From positions 1 through 7,609 of the forward strand of contig CALPIW020000065.1 in assembly GCA_943323725.2 (NCBI GenBank): a DNA stretch of 7,609 nucleotides. Direction: 5' to 3'. Position 1 is the stretch's first letter, and each line of letters starts with the position of its first letter. Source of the DNA: Polynucleobacter meluiroseus (lineage in GTDB: Bacteria; Verrucomicrobiota; Verrucomicrobiia; Opitutales; UBA953). The translations under genes were made by a program, and so were the position numbers. A model generated the notes under the pieces. The model was not told the origin of the DNA. It did no database searches and was given only the letters and a program-made list of their open reading frames with translations. Of the stretch, positions 6,371 through 7,609 are shown one piece after another.

Positions 6371-7609
6371 ATGGCCATCAGCAACGACCTCGCCCGCGGG
6401 CTTAAGAAAGTCGACAAGGACCTCGACTTCATGATGACGTGTTTCGTCGAGGTGCTCGAGCAGCTCGACCACAAGGATCTCGCCGGCACCTTGCCGTGGA
6501 TGGGCAAGCGCAAGCTGCGCGGCGTGCAGCTCTTCTCCTACCGCGGCGTCCAGGCCTATTCGATCGCCTTCCAGCTCCTGAACATGGTCGAGGAGAACGC
6601 CTCGGCCCAGTCCAAGCGTCTCCGTGAAGACAAGCATGGCCTCGCCTCCGATCCGGGTTCGTGGGGCCGTGCGCTCCGCGCCCTCGTCGACGCCGGCCTG
6701 ACCGACAAGCAGATCGCCAAGCGCCTCAACCGCATGCGCGTCGAGCCCGTCCTCACCGCGCACCCGACCGAAGCCAAGCGCGCCACCGTCCTCGAGATCC
6801 ACCGCGAGATCTACAAGCTGCTTGTCCGTCGCGAGAACAACATGTGGACCGCCGCCGAGCAGCGCGCGATCCGCGAGGAGATCAAGGTCGCGCTCGAGCG
6901 TCTCTGGCGTACCGGTGAGTTCTACCACCAGAAGCCCGACGTCCAGTCGGAGCTCCGGAACATCAATTACTTCCTCTCCAAGGTCTTCCCCGACGCCGTG
7001 GTCAGCATGGACCTCCGCCTGCGTCAGGCCTGGGAAGAAGCGGGCTTCGACCCCGCCCGCGTGGAGCACCCGGATTCGCTGCCCCAGATCGTCCTCGGCA
7101 CCTGGGTCGGCGGCGACCGCGACGGCCACCCGCTCGTCACGGCCGAAGTCACCACCCGCGCCCTCAATCTCTTCCGTTCGACCGCCATCGCCATCTGCAA
7201 CGAGCGGCTCGAGACCCTCGGCCAGCGCCTGTCCCTCGGAGATCATCTCCAGTCGCCGCCCCCCGTCTTCATCCGTCAGGTCGAGAAGCACGCCGCCGCC
7301 CATGGCGAAGCCGGCGAGGCCGCGCTCAAGCGTAACGTCGGCGAGACCTGGCGTCAGTACGTCAACCTCATCCACCTTCGCCTGCCGAATCCGGTCGGCG
7401 CGCTCGGCCAAGGCCAGCATCGCACCCCTGAAGGCGTCATCGCGGACCTCCTGTTCCTGCGCGAGACCCTGATCGAAGTCGGCGCCGGTCGCATCGCCCG
7501 GGCTGAACTCGACCCGCTGCTGCGTTTCCTGCGCACCTTCGGTTTCCACATGGCGGTCCTGGATATCCGCCAGAACAGCGCCTTCCACGACAAGGCCATC
7601 GGCCAGCTC
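6371..7609 (+). CDS. ppc: Phosphoenolpyruvate carboxylase, N-terminal 413 residues (3' end outside window)
   Basis: It carboxylates phosphoenolpyruvate with bicarbonate to oxaloacetate, the anaplerotic supply for citrate synthase, in the cytoplasm. The frame is open from ATG 6371 to the last base. Family blocks seen are VEPVLTAHPTEAKRATVLE (124-142) with catalytic His131, GTWVGGDRDGHPLVT (243-257) with the conserved GGDRDG loop, and FGFHMAVLDIRQNSAFHD (390-407). These are in the order and spacing of bacterial PEPC (about 900 aa), so roughly the last half is missing because of the window edge. GGDRDGHP has His where E. coli has Asn. The N-terminus starts in the usual place; the catalytic His is at 131 against 138 in E. 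coli. There is no Shine-Dalgarno before the ATG. Codons are strongly C-ending, as in gltA. A long antisense frame runs through this gene but is a composition effect. Confidence 0.96.
   Translation, partial: MAISNDLARGLKKVDKDLDFMMTCFVEVLEQLDHKDLAGTLPWMGKRKLRGVQLFSYRGVQAYSIAFQLLNMVEENASAQSKRLREDKHGLASDPGSWGRALRALVDAGLTDKQIAKRLNRMRVEPVLTAHPTEAKRATVLEIHREIYKLLVRRENNMWTAAEQRAIREEIKVALERLWRTGEFYHQKPDVQSELRNINYFLSKVFPDAVVSMDLRLRQAWEEAGFDPARVEHPDSLPQIVLGTWVGGDRDGHPLVTAEVTTRALNLFRSTAIAICNERLETLGQRLSLGDHLQSPPPVFIRQVEKHAAAHGEAGEAALKRNVGETWRQYVNLIHLRLPNPVGALGQGQHRTPEGVIADLLFLRETLIEVGAGRIARAELDPLLRFLRTFGFHMAVLDIRQNSAFHDKAIGQL

Noticed and set aside
4941..6434. 497-codon open frame on the plus strand opposite the helicase
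   Set aside because: It is a shadow of the helicase, which carries all SF2 motifs in order. The plus-strand translation has no recognisable motif and is Gly/Ala/Arg-rich.
5771..7588. 605-codon open frame on the minus strand running through ppc and into the helicase
   Set aside because: It is antisense to ppc, which has unmistakable catalytic motifs, and overlaps the helicase N-terminus in another frame. The translation is low-complexity, as expected from GC-rich, C-ending codons read in reverse.

Overview
The window looks like part of a chromosome from a GC-rich, Gram-negative-type bacterium. The phylum Verrucomicrobiota (Opitutae-like) is my best guess. The reasons are protein style (a planctomycete/verrucomicrobial type of small secreted SGNH esterase, and a two-domain secreted protein with a W/F-rich C-terminal beta domain), strongly C-ending codon use in the metabolic genes, and weak use of Shine-Dalgarno sites. 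This is inference from recognition, not from a search.

Layout. Positions 1-219 are the 3' end of hisH (histidine biosynthesis glutaminase). Then come gltA (citrate synthase, 256-1557, +) with a rho-independent terminator at 1583-1606, and a lower-GC gene for a secreted protein of unknown function (1812-2747, +). A perfect 13-bp hairpin (2771-2800) follows, lying between that gene and the convergent RNase P RNA gene rnpB (3176 down to 2809, -); it can serve as terminator for both strands. Upstream of rnpB and divergent from it is a secreted SGNH/GDSL hydrolase (3276-3902, +). The spacer between those two carries the rnpB promoter and two perfect 8-bp inverted repeats in an interlocked A-B-A'-B' order. 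The hydrolase converges, with only three bases between stop codons, on a Ski2-like DExH helicase (6275 down to 3906, -). Divergent from the helicase is ppc (phosphoenolpyruvate carboxylase, 6371 to beyond the end of the window, +), which seems to have a leaderless or nearly leaderless transcript.

How the genes fit together. gltA and ppc are the condensing and anaplerotic enzymes of the same carbon node (oxaloacetate to citrate), but they are about 5 kb apart with unrelated genes between them, so they are not an operon. rnpB and the helicase are RNA-metabolism functions. The two secreted proteins are plausibly surface or polysaccharide related. Most of the window is ordinary housekeeping chromosome. 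I found no phage, insertion sequence, CRISPR array or obvious defence island. The best candidates for something undescribed are the interlocked repeat in the rnpB/esterase spacer, the unrecognised secreted protein, and the uncharacterised C-terminal half of the helicase.
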